The notes under the pieces: generated by a model
The model's database searches: none
Told to the model about the DNA's origin: nothing
Seen by the model: only the letters and a program-made list of their open reading frames with translations
Made by a program: the position numbers and the translations under genes
Part shown: in pieces, positions 1 through 9,389 of the stretch
How positions within the stretch are numbered: position 1 is the stretch's first letter
Layout: each line of letters begins with the position of its first letter
Source of the DNA: Occultella aeris
Lineage (GTDB): Bacteria; Actinomycetota; Actinomycetes; Actinomycetales; Beutenbergiaceae
Reading direction: 5' to 3'
Length of the DNA stretch: 64,000 nt
Assembly (NCBI RefSeq): GCF_902703175.1
Contig: NZ_CACRYJ010000025.1
Span: forward strand, 62,001-126,000

Positions 1-548
1 CCGGCGGCGCTTGACTCAGTGATCCCGGTGACGTGTGAGTCCTCGCCGAGGCCCACGATATGGAAGGTCTGACTCGGCCTCGTGCACAGGAACGTCGCGA
101 TGGCCTCATGCGCGTGCGCGTGGTCGATCAGGGCCGGCAACGGGACGCTCGAGAGTCCGTCGCTGTAGTTCGCGAGGAACTCCTCATCATCGCCGAGGAA
201 GTCCTTGACCTTGACCATCCGCTGACCGATGTTGGTTGCCAGACCGGTGTCGACGAAGGTGATCTTCCAGTCCTGGGCGTCGGTGTGCAGCATCGTGATC
301 TCACGGCCACCGCCGGAGAGCACGAAGTCATTGCTGAGCCACTCCTTGTAGTTGAGGAAGTACTCCTTGATGACCTCGCCCTTGTAACCGAGGCACACGA
401 TGAACTCCGTGTGCCCGTAGTGGGCGTAGTACTTCATCAGGTGCCAGATGATCGGCCGCGAGCCGATCGGCACCATCGGCTTCGGCACGGACTCGGAGAA
501 CTCGCGCATCCGCATCCCCATACCGCCGGCGAACAGCACGACCTTCAT
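1..548 (-). CDS. rfbF: Glucose-1-phosphate cytidylyltransferase, C-terminus cut by window edge
   Basis: This enzyme would transfer CMP to a sugar-1-phosphate, most likely making CDP-glucose for a deoxy- or branched sugar. The N-terminus begins MKVVLFAGGMGMRMREF, a nucleotidyltransferase glycine-rich loop, followed by SVPKPMVPIG with the conserved PKP lysine. About 182 residues are visible of roughly 255 usual for the family; the rest lies left of position 1. Its ATG overlaps the TGA of the upstream C-methyltransferase gene by four bases (545-548), so the two are translationally coupled. A cytidylyltransferase next to a C-methyltransferase suggests a C-methylated CDP-sugar. Family is well supported; the exact sugar is inference. 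Confidence 0.85.
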   Translation of the reverse strand, partial: MKVVLFAGGMGMRMREFSESVPKPMVPIGSRPIIWHLMKYYAHYGHTEFIVCLGYKGEVIKEYFLNYKEWLSNDFVLSGGGREITMLHTDAQDWKITFVDTGLATNIGQRMVKVKDFLGDDEEFLANYSDGLSSVPLPALIDHAHAHEAIATFLCTRPSQTFHIVGLGEDSHVTGITESSAA

Positions 549-1816
549 TGCGAGCTCCCGACGGGCCAGTCGACGATCGCTGCCTCCGGGATCGGCACGA
601 CACACTTGCCGCCCCACTCCCTGATGTAGTCCAGCTGCGCGACGATCTCGTCCTTGAGGTTCCACGGCAGGATCAGGACATAGTCCGGCTTGGTCTCGGC
701 GATCCGGCCCGGCTCGTGGATCGGGATGTGGGTACCGGGCGTGTACCGGCCGTGCTTGTAGGGGTTCCGGTCCACGGTGTAGTCGAGGAAGTCGGGGCCG
801 ATCCCGCAGTAGTTGAGCAGGGTGTTCCCCTTGCCGGGGGCCCCGTAACCGACCACCTGTGCGCCGTCGCGCTTGACCCCGATGAGGAAGTCGAGCAGTT
901 TGCGCTTGGTCTCGCGGACCTGCTCCGCGAACAGCTCATAGGTCTCCGGCTGCTCCAGCCCGGCGTCCAGTTCCCGCTGGCGCAGCGCCAGCAGACGCTC
1001 ACTCAACGCCGGCGCGTCCGGTCCCTCGTGCGTTGCGTGGATCCGCAATGAGCCACCGTGGGTCCACAGTTCCTCGACGTCGTGGATCACGAGGCCGTGC
1101 GCGGCGAAGATCCGCTCGGAGGTCACCAGCGAGAAGTACGAGAAGTGCTCGTGATAGATGGTGTCGAACTGGTTCTCCTCCATCAGCCGCAGCAGATGTG
1201 GGAACTCGATCGTGATCAGGCCCCCGGGTGCGAGCAGGAGCTTCATCCCGGCCACGAACGTGTTGAGGTCCGGTACCTGCGCGAGCACGTTGTTGCCGGC
1301 GATGAGGTCCGCCCTGGTGCCCTCGGCGACCAGCCGCTGCGCCAGTTGCTCGTCGAAGAACTCCACCAGGGTCGGCACGTTGCGTTCGTCGACGGCGACC
1401 TTCGCCACGTTCGCCGCCGGCTCGATGCCGAGGACCGGCACGCTGGCTTGGACGAAGTACTGAAGCAGGTAGCCGTCGTTGCTGGCGAGCTCGACGACCA
1501 GGCTGTCGGCGCCGAGGCTCTGCTCGGCGATCATCTTCTCGACGTAGGTACGAGCGTGCTCGAGCCAGGCGTCCGAGTAGGACGAGAAGTACGCGTACTC
1601 GGTGAAGATGTCCTCGCGGGAGACGTACTCCTGCAACTGCACGAGGAAGCACTGGTCACAGACCCAGGTGTGCAGGGGATAGAACGGCTCCATGGCGTTG
1701 ACCTGGTCCGCCGGCACGAAACTCTCGCACAGCGGGGACATGCCCAGGTCGGCGAACGTGCGGGTCAGGATGGCCCCGCAGAAGCGGCACGGGCCGCCGG
1801 TCAGGTCTTCGGACAT
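545..1816 (-). CDS. SAM-dependent sugar C-methyltransferase
   Basis: The 423-residue protein has the three-part build of NDP-sugar C-methyltransferases such as TylC3 and NovU. An N-terminal zinc site shows C10-x2-C13 and C53-x2-C56. The Rossmann SAM-binding segment VVELASNDGYLL lies at about 107-118. A C-terminal domain carries GYGAPGKGNTLLNYCG at about 326-341. It should add a methyl group to a carbon of a keto-deoxysugar nucleotide in the cytoplasm. It lies between a second methyltransferase (15 bases upstream) and the cytidylyltransferase, with which it overlaps by four bases. Substrate is inferred from context only. Confidence 0.88.
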   Translation of the reverse strand: MSEDLTGGPCRFCGAILTRTFADLGMSPLCESFVPADQVNAMEPFYPLHTWVCDQCFLVQLQEYVSREDIFTEYAYFSSYSDAWLEHARTYVEKMIAEQSLGADSLVVELASNDGYLLQYFVQASVPVLGIEPAANVAKVAVDERNVPTLVEFFDEQLAQRLVAEGTRADLIAGNNVLAQVPDLNTFVAGMKLLLAPGGLITIEFPHLLRLMEENQFDTIYHEHFSYFSLVTSERIFAAHGLVIHDVEELWTHGGSLRIHATHEGPDAPALSERLLALRQRELDAGLEQPETYELFAEQVRETKRKLLDFLIGVKRDGAQVVGYGAPGKGNTLLNYCGIGPDFLDYTVDRNPYKHGRYTPGTHIPIHEPGRIAETKPDYVLILPWNLKDEIVAQLDYIREWGGKCVVPIPEAAIVDWPVGSSQ

Positions 1817-1831
1817 TCGTGGTTCTCCGGA

Positions 1832-3016
1832 TCAGACGGTCTGGACGTTGGCGTCGACACCGAGGTCTGCGAGCATCTGCCCGATCTCGGTGGCGTAGTA
1901 CGGGTTCATCACCAGGACGGTTCCTGGGGGGTCGGTCACGAGGGCGTCCGGCGGCACCACGGCCTGCCCGGTCCCGGCGAGGAAGGTGCCTTGCTTGCGG
2001 GGGTTGACGTCCACCACGCGGTCGACGTCGGTGGTCACGCCGAGCACGTTGAAGAAGCCGACGGCCTTCGCTCCGGCGCCCCAGGCGACCACGCGCTCGT
2101 CGGCAGCGGCGAGACGATCCAACAGGTCCGCCCATTCCGTCACTCGTTTCCGGGCGTGCTCGTCGAAGGCCTGGATGTCCGCCAGGACGTCGGGGTCCGG
2201 AGCGGTCGGTCTCGGCGCCTGCGGCACCTGCGTCGGTCGGGCCTCCACGGACAGGAACTGTCCGTCGTAGGACTCGCGCAGGTCAAGGATCTCGAAGCCC
2301 GCCGACTCCACGGCGGTGCGCAACGATGACGCCAGGAAGTAGGACACGTGCTCGTAGATGAGGTCGCCAACGGACAGTCGGCGTAGCGCCAGGAGGCCGT
2401 TCGGGACCTCGAGGTACAGCACGGTGTCCGAACGGTCGCCGATGCCCTCACGCAGGGAGCGCAGCATCCCGGCCGGGTCGTCGACGTGCTCCAGGACGTG
2501 CCGGCAGACCACCAGGTCGGCCTTGGCATCCACATGCTCGCGGGAGAAGTACTCGTTCACCACCTGCACTCGGGCCGGGAGCGGCTCGGCGTGCTCCGCG
2601 TCGTAGCTCGGGTCGAAACCGGTTCCGCGGTTCTCCCCGAGCGCGCAGACGAGCCCGAGGAAGTGCCCACTCCCACTGCCGATCTCTACAACGTCCGAGT
2701 CTCGAATGTCGTAGGTGTCGATGAGCCGCTGGGCCAGGTCCTGCTCGTAGGCCTGGAACACGGCCGAGAAGTGCAGGGCGTTGTCGTAGCTGTGTCCGTA
2801 GGCGTTCAGGTCAGCGTCGAAGCCGGTGTTGTAGACGAACCCACACGCAGGGCAGTAGCCGAGGTCCAGGTCTCCGCGCGGACAATCCACTGCCTCCTCG
2901 CGGGTCGGCCAAAGGATCCCGACGTGTGTCGGAACGCCCAGCTGCGCATAGAACGGGCGGAGGTCCGCCGTGTCGCACACCGGGCAGCGCAAACCCGGGT
3001 TCCCCGTTGCTTTCAC
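1832..3016 (-). CDS. Class I SAM methyltransferase, zinc-site C-methyltransferase type
   Basis: This 394-residue protein has paired cysteines C11-x2-C14 and C55-x2-C58 forming the expected zinc site, then VVEIGSGSGHFL (about 109-120) for SAM binding and a C-terminal domain with AWGAGAKAVGFFNVLG. The start is GTG. It is clearly paralogous to the methyltransferase at 19602-20777, sharing the CPxC entry, the EAVDxPxGDLxL segment and the spacing of motifs. It is probably a sugar C-methyltransferase or related modifying enzyme for the polysaccharide. No good ribosome binding site is visible before the GTG, so the start is moderately sure. Confidence 0.8.
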   Translation of the reverse strand: MKATGNPGLRCPVCDTADLRPFYAQLGVPTHVGILWPTREEAVDCPRGDLDLGYCPACGFVYNTGFDADLNAYGHSYDNALHFSAVFQAYEQDLAQRLIDTYDIRDSDVVEIGSGSGHFLGLVCALGENRGTGFDPSYDAEHAEPLPARVQVVNEYFSREHVDAKADLVVCRHVLEHVDDPAGMLRSLREGIGDRSDTVLYLEVPNGLLALRRLSVGDLIYEHVSYFLASSLRTAVESAGFEILDLRESYDGQFLSVEARPTQVPQAPRPTAPDPDVLADIQAFDEHARKRVTEWADLLDRLAAADERVVAWGAGAKAVGFFNVLGVTTDVDRVVDVNPRKQGTFLAGTGQAVVPPDALVTDPPGTVLVMNPYYATEIGQMLADLGVDANVQTV

Positions 3017-3070
3017 CCTTGAAACCCTAGTGAAGGAGTGGTCGGCACGTTGGGGTTTCGAGAGACCGAA

Positions 3071-3096
3071 CCGGGTGAAGTGGGGACCTCACCCGG
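3071..3096. promoter_or_regulatory. Inverted repeat CCGGGTGA-N10-TCACCCGG
   Basis: A perfect 8-base inverted repeat with a 10-base spacer lies in the 93-base gap between the GT4 gene (stop at 3110) and the methyltransferase (start at 3016). A second short palindrome, CACCC-TGA-GGGTG, spans 3111-3123 over the GT4 stop codon. Either could be a weak terminator for the upstream gene or an operator; there is no T-rich run. The TCACC/GGTGA core recurs in other gaps of this window. Confidence 0.4.
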
Positions 3097-3109
3097 CGAC
3101 CCGCCGGCC

Positions 3110-4243
3110 TCACCCTGAGGGTGCGTCGCCCGCGTCGACCCGGCCCGCCACGTCGACCACCTCTTGCGCCGCCCGCCCCCACGAGTAGTGCTCCGCCCGC
3201 TCTTGCGCCAACCGTCCACACTCCTCGTACAGAGAGTCGTCGGTGAGTGCAGCAACAATCGTGTCCGCAAGCTCGCCTGGCTCTTCGGTACGGATCAGCC
3301 GTCCGCCGGTCTCGCGGTCGATGATCTCGGGCATCGCGCAGTCGTCACGGCCGATGCAAGGCAGACCGCGAACCAGGGCTTCGGCGAACACGATTCCGAA
3401 ACCTTCGAAGAGGGAGGGCATGACGAAGAGGTCGTGCGCGTCCATGAGGGGGCCGATCCGATTCGCGGGCTGTGCACCGAGGAACTCCACACCGGCCGGC
3501 ACGGCGCCTCGCATCGGCCACTCCGATGGCCCCACGACCGTGAGCGACACGTCGCGATCCCACCCCTTTTGCAACTGATTCAGAGCGGCGACCACCTGTG
3601 GTCCGCCCTTGCGATCGAAATCCCGGCCCACCATGAGTAGCCGCAGACATGGGCCTTCGCGGCGGACAGGCATAGGACGGTCGGTGTCCATCGGAACGTT
3701 CATGGCCGGGTTCACCACGCGGATCCGTTCGACCGGGATACCGTGCCGCTGGAGCGACGAGGCCAACCATTGGCTCATCGGCAGCAACGCTGATGCCTGT
3801 GCGTAGATCTGCTCCTGACGGCGCCGGAGTTCGTCGAGTCGCCGCGATCCGATGGCATGGAAGTGGGGAAAGTCAGCGCCGAAGCGCTCGAACAGCAGTT
3901 CGTAACTGAGATCCTGCAGCACGAGGAACGGCGTCTCGACTGCTCCAAGATCCTGGATCTCCAGCAGCACGTCCGCTCTCGCTTCCGTCACCTTCCGCCG
4001 CAGATCACGCTCCAGCAGGTCCACCGCCATCCGCTTGTGATGCCACTGGGATCGCAGACCCGTGGCGGTCGGGCGGACGGATGCCAGGCGGAGTCCGTGC
4101 CTCATAGCCGCGGGCACTTCGACGCCGGCATCCACGGTGTCCACACGCGCGCGGAGAGCCTCACGAAGGTTCCAGGGCGTGCCGGACCAGGTGTGGACAG
4201 GATCCTTACCCCAATGACACGCGAACCCCAGTCGAAGTGCCAC
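3110..4243 (-). CDS. GT4-type glycosyltransferase
   Basis: A 377-residue GT-B fold retaining glycosyltransferase. The C-terminal half shows VGRDFDRKGG (donor-site start) and the family signature EGFGIVFAEALVRGLPCIG, with the two glutamates spaced as in the EX7E motif. The N-terminus MALRLGFACHWGKDPVHTWSG is consistent with the start of a GT-B acceptor domain. It would move a sugar from a nucleotide donor to a growing polysaccharide repeat at the cytoplasmic membrane face. It starts two bases after the polymerase/ligase gene ends, so it is cotranscribed with it. Sugar specificity cannot be read. Confidence 0.88.
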   Translation of the reverse strand: MALRLGFACHWGKDPVHTWSGTPWNLREALRARVDTVDAGVEVPAAMRHGLRLASVRPTATGLRSQWHHKRMAVDLLERDLRRKVTEARADVLLEIQDLGAVETPFLVLQDLSYELLFERFGADFPHFHAIGSRRLDELRRRQEQIYAQASALLPMSQWLASSLQRHGIPVERIRVVNPAMNVPMDTDRPMPVRREGPCLRLLMVGRDFDRKGGPQVVAALNQLQKGWDRDVSLTVVGPSEWPMRGAVPAGVEFLGAQPANRIGPLMDAHDLFVMPSLFEGFGIVFAEALVRGLPCIGRDDCAMPEIIDRETGGRLIRTEEPGELADTIVAALTDDSLYEECGRLAQERAEHYSWGRAAQEVVDVAGRVDAGDAPSG

Positions 4244-4245
4244 GC

Positions 4246-5931
4246 TCAGGGTGCTCCAGCCCCGCTGAGTGCGTGCCGACCGCGAGAGGGCGCCGAACCC
4301 TCGGCGCCGACGCCGTCCGGATCGGCGACCTCGACGGTGGTGACCTGAGAGGACGCTCCGTCGTAAGTGACGTCCTCGCGGTCCAGATCCCTGCCCGCGA
4401 TTGGCATCATCGGTTCGAAGGCGGTCCTGATCCCGGGGCGCTCGCGAGTCGCTGCGAAAGCTGTTCGGATCCTATCTCGCAGATGGGCCGTCATCGGGGT
4501 CGCAACCCACTTGTCGCCCGGCTGGGCGGCTTGCATCGGGCGCGTCGGACTTGCCCCGCTCAGACGCCACAACGCGCCGACTGCGCCGACTGCGATGAAG
4601 ACAACACTCAGGAAGGTGGCGAACCCGAAGGAGTCGAACGTTCCGCTCGCGACGAGCGCTGCCGGGAAGACGACGGCTAGAGCCTGACCGAGGTGTCGGG
4701 TCTCCTGATCGGAACCACGCAGACGCATGCTCCGGCCCATCAGATACGGAACCATGAAGAGCAGCAGGAGCGCCAACATCCCGAGAACGCCACCGACGAT
4801 GAGGGTTCCGTACAACTGGTTGTCGAGCAAGCGGTACGACGCCGGCAGAAACGTGCCCGGTCCCCGTCCCAACCATGGTCGGTGGTCGAAGAGTTGCCAG
4901 ACATACGCGGTGTCGCCGAGCCGGTTTTGGATGCTCGGGTCGTTGTCGAGGTTCGTGAACAGCGATCGAATCGTGCCGAGGAGGCCACGGTTGACCACAT
5001 GGAAGGCCCCCATCGCCACCACGATGATCACCGCAGCGTTGTACCGAGTTCGCCAGGTCCACACAGTGACCATTAGGAGCATCGTGACCGCCACGGTGAC
5101 GATCGCGGCGCGGGAGATTGAGAACGGGATGGCGCTGCCAATCAGCGCCACCAAAACCCAACTGAGCACCCTGCGCACACCCTTGGGTGAGAACACCGCG
5201 TAGTGAATCGCCAGCGGCAAGACGAGCGCCAGAACAACACCGAACTCGATGTAGTGGTTGGCGGTGCCCGCAACCCTTGAGAACCCGCCATCGCCCCGAG
5301 CCGCAACACCGATCAGATCGGAGTTCGTCCGGAGCCCAGGGATCCTGATGTATTGGGTCAGGTCGACGAGCCGGAAGTACTGGAGCGTCCCCACGAAGGC
5401 CATGAATCCAGCGAAGCCGACCAGGCCACGCAGTACTGTGTCGAGCTGCCTGCGGGTCTTCAGACCTTCAGCCATGGCGAGCGCTACGCCGATCATCGAG
5501 ACGATGTAGATCGTCCAGCGTTGTGCACTCGTCGCCTCTGCCTCAGGCAGACCGCGGTCATATCCGACTGCCAACCCGACCAACTGCACCATCAGGTAGA
5601 AGCCGATCAGCCACCGAATCGGCTGACGACCCGCCGGCAGTTGTCGCTGGCGAACGGCCGAGACGAGCCACACGAAGGCCAACAGAATTCCGACAGCGAC
5701 TGACGGGCGGCCGACTGCTCCCAGGCCGCCGATGACAAGACGCGCAGGAATGAGGAACTGGAGCGCCAGGAAGAGGAACAGCAGGATCACAATGCTGAGG
5801 CGCCAAACCCGAATGACCACGGGGTGCCACTCCTCCGGGCGTGGCCCTCGTGGGAGCCGGGGCCGGCGGAGCAGGATGGGCTTGAAGTCGTCGTCCCCTG
5901 GCTTCGCCGCTGTGTCGGCGATGGCGGACAC
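4246..5931 (-). CDS. Polysaccharide polymerase / O-antigen ligase-like membrane protein
   Basis: A multi-spanning membrane protein with about ten or more hydrophobic segments (for example SIVILLFLFLALQFLIPA and VLSWVLVALIGSAI). It has a large loop around NRLGDTAYVWQLFDHRPWLGRGPGTF, which matches the Wzy_C/O-antigen ligase pattern (hydrophilic loop ending in a G-x-GPGTF-like segment). It probably links or polymerises repeat units outside the membrane. A GTG at 5931, four bases after the Wzz-like stop, is the preferred start (561 residues). An ATG at 6036 in the same frame would overlap that gene by 100 bases and is less likely. A basic tail of about 90 residues follows the last membrane segment. 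Confidence 0.75.
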   Translation of the reverse strand: MSAIADTAAKPGDDDFKPILLRRPRLPRGPRPEEWHPVVIRVWRLSIVILLFLFLALQFLIPARLVIGGLGAVGRPSVAVGILLAFVWLVSAVRQRQLPAGRQPIRWLIGFYLMVQLVGLAVGYDRGLPEAEATSAQRWTIYIVSMIGVALAMAEGLKTRRQLDTVLRGLVGFAGFMAFVGTLQYFRLVDLTQYIRIPGLRTNSDLIGVAARGDGGFSRVAGTANHYIEFGVVLALVLPLAIHYAVFSPKGVRRVLSWVLVALIGSAIPFSISRAAIVTVAVTMLLMVTVWTWRTRYNAAVIIVVAMGAFHVVNRGLLGTIRSLFTNLDNDPSIQNRLGDTAYVWQLFDHRPWLGRGPGTFLPASYRLLDNQLYGTLIVGGVLGMLALLLLFMVPYLMGRSMRLRGSDQETRHLGQALAVVFPAALVASGTFDSFGFATFLSVVFIAVGAVGALWRLSGASPTRPMQAAQPGDKWVATPMTAHLRDRIRTAFAATRERPGIRTAFEPMMPIAGRDLDREDVTYDGASSQVTTVEVADPDGVGAEGSAPSRGRHALSGAGAP

Positions 5932-5935
5932 GTGC

Positions 5936-6760
5936 CTAGGCCCGAGCGGAAGCGACCGTGTCGACGGTTCGGACCACGTCATCGTCTGGCGTGCCGAACT
6001 CGTCTGCGACGGTCTGTCGCTCAACCGGCCGCTCACCCTCGCTCACTTCGCTGACATCAACGTCTTCATGCGATGGCTGGGCGTCATCATGAGGGGTGAC
6101 CTCCGGCTCGTCCGCCGTTCCGTCGATCGCGTCGCCCGGTCGCGCGCTCCGTCTGAGCCGGCGCTGCTTCAGTCGACGCTTGATCAGCCCGACGATGTCA
6201 TCGAACAGGAGCGCCGCGAGTAGTGCGACGGCTGCCCCAACGACGCCCACGACCGCCTGGATCTGCGTCTTCCCGTCGTAGACAACCGAGTCGACCGCAG
6301 GCGGTGAGATCACAGAGAGTCCGTATTGGGCACCGGGTGGGATTCCTGCCTCGGACTGCCGCGTCTCAAGTTCCTGCCTGGTCATCTCGATCAGGACGTT
6401 CCCAGTCTCGATGGTCGCTTCTCGGTCACGCCCAAGAACCGAGACCGTCATGATCGTGCTGCTTCGACCACCGCCCGCGACCGTGTAGTCCGGCTCCAGG
6501 CCCATCTCGACGATCTGCTCACGCGTCGTCGGACTGTTGAGGACGATCGCGATCACCTGCGTCGCCTGTACCGCGCCGCCGTACGGATCCGGGATCTCAG
6601 TCTCCTCCAGCGACGGAGTCAGGATGAACGTGCCGGAGACCTGGTATTCGGGGTCGATCTGATCACCCACCGAGAGCACACCCCAGCCGGTCAACGCGAG
6701 TAGCGGCACGAAGATGTACCAGCGACGCAGTGTCGCAACGGTGATACGCCAGACATCCAT
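5936..6760 (-). CDS. Wzz-like polysaccharide chain-length / export protein
   Basis: The 274-residue protein starts with a cytoplasmic stub and a membrane segment (IFVPLLALTGWGVLSVG). It has an extracytoplasmic region containing EYQVSGTFILTP, a hallmark of Wzz/capsular biosynthesis proteins, and ends with a second membrane segment (VVGVVGAAVALLAALLF) followed by a basic cytoplasmic tail of about 80 residues. It lacks a fused tyrosine kinase. It likely controls chain length or assembles with the polymerase encoded next. It is the first gene of the minus-strand block and faces the pyruvyl-transferase gene across a 213-base gap that should hold divergent promoters. Confidence 0.75.
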   Translation of the reverse strand: MDVWRITVATLRRWYIFVPLLALTGWGVLSVGDQIDPEYQVSGTFILTPSLEETEIPDPYGGAVQATQVIAIVLNSPTTREQIVEMGLEPDYTVAGGGRSSTIMTVSVLGRDREATIETGNVLIEMTRQELETRQSEAGIPPGAQYGLSVISPPAVDSVVYDGKTQIQAVVGVVGAAVALLAALLFDDIVGLIKRRLKQRRLRRSARPGDAIDGTADEPEVTPHDDAQPSHEDVDVSEVSEGERPVERQTVADEFGTPDDDVVRTVDTVASARA

Positions 6761-6973
6761 GTACTTTCCCCTGCAATCTGCGGTACGAGCGTGTGTCGGA
6801 ACTCATCGTGGCACTCTTGCGGACGCCGCGAGGGTCAACGACGGAGATCCACATTCTCTCCACGTGCGATCCACCAGCCCTCTACGGGAGCGATCGTGGC
6901 CAGTCGAGCGGCCGACGTGGTGCGGGGTTCGAAAACGGCACCTCCCATGGGCGACCTCACCCATACTTCCTAC

Positions 6974-8251
6974 ATGCCTGAACTACGACTCGTCCTCGCC
7001 GGCACCGGACTGGACAATGACAACCGGGGCGTCGAGGCGCTCGGTCGCTCCGTGATCGATGCCGTCGTCAACGATGGTCGAACCGCCCGTCTGAGCATCC
7101 TCGACAATGGCTGGGGCGTCCGACCGAGCGGAACTGTGGCCGGTTCCTTGCCCGCCGAGTTCGTCGGCGCGAGGCTCTCACGACGATGGCACCGTCCGGA
7201 GAGCTGGATGCAGATACGCGTCGCCCAAGCAGTCGGGGGTCTGAGCAACCCGGTTGCTCGACGGTTCTCGGAGGCCGCCGCCCTTCTCGACCTGAGTGCC
7301 GGAGACAGTTTCACCGACCTCTACGGCAAGACGCGACTGGACATGATCGCCGCACCGAAGTCCGCCGCGATCCGTGCCGGTCTGCCTCTCGTCTTCCTCC
7401 CGCAGACATACGGACCCTTCAACACGACCTATGGTCGCCGCACGGCGCGGCGGCTGGTTCGTTCAGCGGCGCTGGCATACTCACGGGACGCATGGAGTCA
7501 TCAGCAACTCCTGGAACTGGCCGGGCCAGAAGCAGATGTCAGCAGGCTCCGCGAGGGAGTGGACGTGGCGTTCGCACTCGATCAGCAACGGCCCGCCGAA
7601 CCCGTCGCTGCGGAGATCGAAGCTCGCTCGGATGACGTCGTAGCCGGAGTCAACGTGAGCGGGCTGCTCTACGGGCGCGAGCGGCAGGAGCGTTTCGGCA
7701 TTGCTGGTGACTACGCCGCGACCATGACCACGCTCGTCCGAGCCCTGATCAATGACGGAGCCCATGTCATGTTCGTTCCCCACGTCCATGGCGGTTGGGG
7801 CGAAAGTGACCTCGCTGCAGCCCGAGGGATCGTGGAGAACCTCACAGAGTCCGAGCGCGTCCGAACCTCCCTCGTGCCGTCGGAACTACGGGCATCCGAG
7901 CTGAAGTGGTGCATCGCCCGATCAGCTTGGTTCATCGGAAGCCGGATGCACGCCACGATCGCCGCCCTGTCGTCTGCGACGCCTGCCTTCGGATACGCGT
8001 ACAGCGACAAGACCCTGGGCGTGTTCGCGACCTGCGAGATGCAGGATCACGTCGCCGATGCGCGCGCCGTCGCTGGCGACGAGGCGGTCCGCCGCGCAGT
8101 CCAGTCCTTCAGGTCCCGTGAGCTCACGCGCTCGACCTTGCAGCGCACGACGCCGCCTGTCATCCAACGCGCACGCGCACAGATCCATGAGGTGCTCGAT
8201 GACGTCGCCGAATGGAGCGGCAGTTCCCAGAGCGCTAGGACGATCGCGTGA
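6974..8251 (+). CDS. Polysaccharide pyruvyl transferase family protein
   Basis: The protein (425 residues from this ATG) begins MPELRLVLAGTGLDNDNRGVEALG and contains PLVFLPQTYGPFN and WFIGSRMHATIAALSSATPAFGYAYSDK. The second carries the S-R-M/L-H-A core seen in polysaccharide pyruvyl transferases (CsaB/WcaK-like). Such enzymes form a ketal from phosphoenolpyruvate on a sugar of a cell-surface polymer. In-frame starts exist at 6791 and 6947. The 6974 ATG is chosen because homology-like sequence starts there and a CATACT -10-like box sits just upstream, allowing a leaderless message. A second pyruvyl transferase follows 61 bases downstream. Confidence 0.82.
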   Translation: MPELRLVLAGTGLDNDNRGVEALGRSVIDAVVNDGRTARLSILDNGWGVRPSGTVAGSLPAEFVGARLSRRWHRPESWMQIRVAQAVGGLSNPVARRFSEAAALLDLSAGDSFTDLYGKTRLDMIAAPKSAAIRAGLPLVFLPQTYGPFNTTYGRRTARRLVRSAALAYSRDAWSHQQLLELAGPEADVSRLREGVDVAFALDQQRPAEPVAAEIEARSDDVVAGVNVSGLLYGRERQERFGIAGDYAATMTTLVRALINDGAHVMFVPHVHGGWGESDLAAARGIVENLTESERVRTSLVPSELRASELKWCIARSAWFIGSRMHATIAALSSATPAFGYAYSDKTLGVFATCEMQDHVADARAVAGDEAVRRAVQSFRSRELTRSTLQRTTPPVIQRARAQIHEVLDDVAEWSGSSQSARTIA

Positions 8252-8312
8252 GTAGTCGGGCCAGCGTCGCCAACTGCCAAAACCTTGGCCCCGCCAGCGT
8301 CATCCAGGAGGC

Positions 8313-9227
8313 ATGAACGTGGAGCTGGTGTACTACAAGGCTCAAGGTGGCAACTTTGGTGACGACCTCAACGAATGGCTTTGGGACGACCTCCTGCCGG
8401 GATGGCGTGCCTGGGACCCAGAGGTCGCACTCGTCGGCGTCGGCACGATCCTGAACGCCGGCCTTGTGCCTGCGGGAAGGAAGTTGGTCATGGGCTCCGG
8501 CGTCGGCTACGGGCAGGCGCCGAACGTCCACGAACAACCCGGCGACTGGGACATCCGGAGCGTTCGCGGTCCGAGGTCGGCAACAGCACTCGATGTCGTG
8601 CCCACACTCGGAGTGGTCGATCCAGCTGTGATGATCTCGGGGTTATCCGAGTTCGAAGGCCTGGTCCGCGGCGACGATGTGATCTTCATCCCGCACCATG
8701 GCAGCAATCGATTCGACTGGACCACGATCTGCGCGGGCACCGGCGTTGTACACGTCAGCCCGACCGGCGACTCGAAGGAGGTCATCAAGCGAATCGCAAC
8801 GGCGCGTGCGGTGATCGCCGAGTCGATGCACGCAGCCATCATCGCCGATGCATTCGGCGTGCCCTGGCATGCCGTAGCGATCAGCAACGCATTCAACACC
8901 TTCAAGTGGGGCGACTGGGCGGAGAGCCTCTCACTTGAGCTGCGGACAACCACCTTCTTTCGGTCGTTCCGTCAGGCACAGAGGATGATTCGCGCGGTGC
9001 GTCGTCGACCTGCACCTGCGGGTGGGATCACAAGCACCACCCAACGGGTCGACCCCGCATCCAGTAGAGACCAACAGGCCGGCCACCCGCTGCTGGCATC
9101 CATCGCTCGACGGACCATCCAGCGCGTCGCGGCTGGCGAGTTCCAACTCTCCGACCGGACCGTGCTGAACGAACGTCGGGCAGCATTCAGTTCGATCCTG
9201 GACAGCACGAAGCGCGACTACGGATGA
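8313..9227 (+). CDS. ExoV-like polysaccharide pyruvyl transferase
   Basis: A 304-residue protein starting MNVELVYYKAQGGNFGDDLN, the typical opening of ExoV-type pyruvyl transferases, with VSPTGDSKEVIKRIATARAV and ESMHAAIIADAFGVPW as the S-x-H-A-A active-site segment. It should add pyruvate from PEP to a sugar in the repeat unit, giving the polymer negative charge. A good AGGAGG-like ribosome site (CCAGGAGGC) precedes the ATG. With the preceding gene it gives two pyruvylation enzymes in a row, so two different sugars or positions may be modified. Confidence 0.85.
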   Translation: MNVELVYYKAQGGNFGDDLNEWLWDDLLPGWRAWDPEVALVGVGTILNAGLVPAGRKLVMGSGVGYGQAPNVHEQPGDWDIRSVRGPRSATALDVVPTLGVVDPAVMISGLSEFEGLVRGDDVIFIPHHGSNRFDWTTICAGTGVVHVSPTGDSKEVIKRIATARAVIAESMHAAIIADAFGVPWHAVAISNAFNTFKWGDWAESLSLELRTTTFFRSFRQAQRMIRAVRRRPAPAGGITSTTQRVDPASSRDQQAGHPLLASIARRTIQRVAAGEFQLSDRTVLNERRAAFSSILDSTKRDYG

Positions 9228-9389
9228 ACCTCCGGGCGAAGTGGTCGCGAATCACCAGCAAGGTGGCCGTCCGCGACTCATACTGATGGCAAGAGCGCTG
9301 CCGAGCCACGTGGTCTCATCACCACAGTGGGCCGCCGCAACAGGCAGGTCGCAGCGCCGATCCGGACATCTGGGAAATGGAGACCACCC